Position numbers and translations under genes: made by a program. Source: Promerops cafer (Eukaryota; Chordata; Aves; Passeriformes; Nectariniidae). From it: a DNA stretch of 64,000 nt. Location of the stretch: positions 682,001 through 746,000 of the forward strand of contig VZSE01012296.1 in assembly GCA_013398275.1 (NCBI GenBank). The letters are read 5' to 3'. Shown here in pieces: positions 62,601-64,000 of this stretch. How positions within the stretch are numbered: position 1 is the first letter of the stretch; every line of letters starts with the position of its first letter. The notes under the pieces were generated by a model. That model made no database searches and was not told the origin of the DNA. It saw only the letters and a list, made by a program, of their open reading frames with translations.

Positions 62601-64000
62601 AAAGCTGTGTAGAAAAAGCCAGTGAGCTGGTTACAGCATCACGGTTGGAATACATCAGTTCCTTATGGGGTCCAGACAGACCAGGAAATGCTGTTAACGC
62701 CTGATGACCATGAGCATTGGCTCTGCTACTTTGAGTCCTTAAGAGAAACAATGGAATATGTTTGTGCTCCATGTTGCTCCAAATTCTGAGACTCTCAGTG
62801 GTCTCAGCATCTTAGTCTGACTGGGGATTGCATCCTTCAAATGCCTTGTGCTGCACTCACACAGGCTGTGAAGATGTACAGCATAGACCTGTGCTAGTTT
62901 TAGTTTGTCATGGGAGCTTTATTGATTTTACAATAATGCACATGTCTCCATTCCCTGTTTGTCCTTCTGAGAGGCAGGTGATCCTCAGGAGTTGAGGGAG
63001 CCATGTGCAGCCTTCCCTTACCTTCTCCTGGCCATGAGAGTCAGTTCCCAGGGTTTCCAGCTGTCTGCTCCCCCTGTCATCTCCCAAGGCTGGGTTTCTC
63101 TAATGCCTTGTTATGGTCAGACTTTTGATCCTGGACTGCATTTAAAAAAAACTGGAAGAGAAAAGGAGCTTTTGATCCATGTTTTTTTGAACAATGTTAA
63201 TTTTTCTTCAATGCACAAAGCTTTTTTTCTGTGTCATTTCTTAGTGCCTTTGCTTTTCGTGTTTGAGCTGTTCATCGGTCTATTACCAAGTGTAGTTGAT
63301 GAGGGGCTTGCTCCTTCTCAGGCTGGTTATTCATGAAGGTGTGTCCTGAGAGAGTTGGGATGCAGAGTATGGTTTGAACTTGCAGGTCTCCTGCACTGCA
63401 AATAAATGGGTTGTCACCAAGTCACAGGTGCTCACAGCATGATGGTGAAAAATAAGGCAAGTCTTGAGAGCATTCTGATGACATTTCCAGTACCATAATT
63501 GATTCAAAGAGATTTTTGCTCAGTTGCCTCATGAATATTCTTTGGACAGCACCACTATAGGATACCAGTATGTTGAGAAAGCATCTTTTTTCATTGATTT
63601 AAGAATAAATATTTGATTTTCTCTAAGTTTTGAGACGGCCTCAAATGTCCTGTGATCAGATGTAAAATGTGTATTTGTCGTGTGAATTAAAGGAGAAATG
63701 TGATTTGTCTGGTTACTTTATGCCATGCACAGCTTTGATTTGAAATGACAAAATCTATCCTTAATCTCTAACAGAATTCATTTTGTAAATGTAAGGTTAC
63801 ATGGGATCAAGGCAAAAGCAGTCGAAACAAACTGTAATGTTACATTTGTTTAGAGATGGTTCCTCACTTTGTGCACAATTAATTTCCAACTCATTGAGTC
63901 AGTCCATAAATTATTTATAACAGAGGTCATAAGCTGGTAACATTGGACAGAGGTTGTAATGGGATTTAAAGGGAAAGTCTTCAATGACAGAAAATACTGT
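56651..64000. other. Non-coding stretch to window end
   Basis: AT-rich, CpG-poor unique DNA without recognised transposons, exons, RNA genes or long repeats. Open frames of 60-130 codons (for example 57095-57421, 58707-59090 and 62992-63336) carry no familiar motif. I see nothing specific to annotate. Confidence 0.55.

Noticed and set aside
1..64000. A bacterial- or phage-type gene system
   Set aside because: No operon-like packing of open frames, no ribosome-binding sites, and vertebrate repeats throughout.

Overview
This window looks like about 64 kb of non-coding nuclear DNA from a bird, most likely a songbird (passerine). The evidence is the repeat content: CR1-type LINE fragments, a tRNA-headed SINE with a CR1-like tail, a solo retroviral LTR whose terminal sequence I recognise from passerine genomes, and one old MIR-like remnant. 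The background is AT-rich and CpG-poor, broken by a few short CpG islands, which is typical of a vertebrate intron or gene desert. The species and locus cannot be fixed from the sequence alone. No bacterial, viral-genome, plasmid or CRISPR features are present.

No protein-coding gene can be supported. The longest open frames are 197, 183, 177, 176 and 166 codons. All but one of these lie in GC-rich or strand-skewed DNA where stop codons are rare by composition, and none resembles a protein family I know. The only exon-like structure worth recording is a 96-bp open segment at 23315-23410 with a good acceptor and donor; it is weak evidence without RNA data. The window therefore reads as part of a very large intron or an intergenic region.

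Layout: 0-1.3 kb holds a CpG island with a CTCF-like motif. 1.3-12 kb is single-copy DNA with G/T-rich low-complexity tracts, one palindromic CRE, and a strongly purine-skewed kilobase at 6.1-7.1 kb. 12.07-12.82 kb is a complete solo LTR with an intact 5-bp target duplication. 13-20 kb is AT-rich, with conserved-element-like stretches, a 24-bp TAATTA-centred palindrome and a 36-bp T tract. 20.0-20.4 kb has two adjoining CR1 pieces. 20.4-31 kb is mostly unique, with the candidate exon, an old repeat at 25.1 kb, a C26 tract beside an ambiguous base, and a MIR-like remnant at 29.8 kb. A tRNA-derived SINE lies at 31.45-31.62 kb. 31.6-49 kb is unique or low-complexity DNA with small tandem duplications and a very AT-rich patch at 42.4 kb. 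CpG-rich segments follow at 49.2-49.6 kb (with a MEF2/TATA-like box), 52.7-53.2 kb (with the best CTCF-like motif) and 56.4-56.65 kb. The remainder to 64 kb is AT-rich and featureless.

If the window does something, the likely roles are regulatory: CpG islands as distal promoters or insulators, two CTCF-like motifs in the same orientation about 52 kb apart, and TAATTA-rich stretches that could be enhancers. I did not find a novel multi-gene system and do not claim one.
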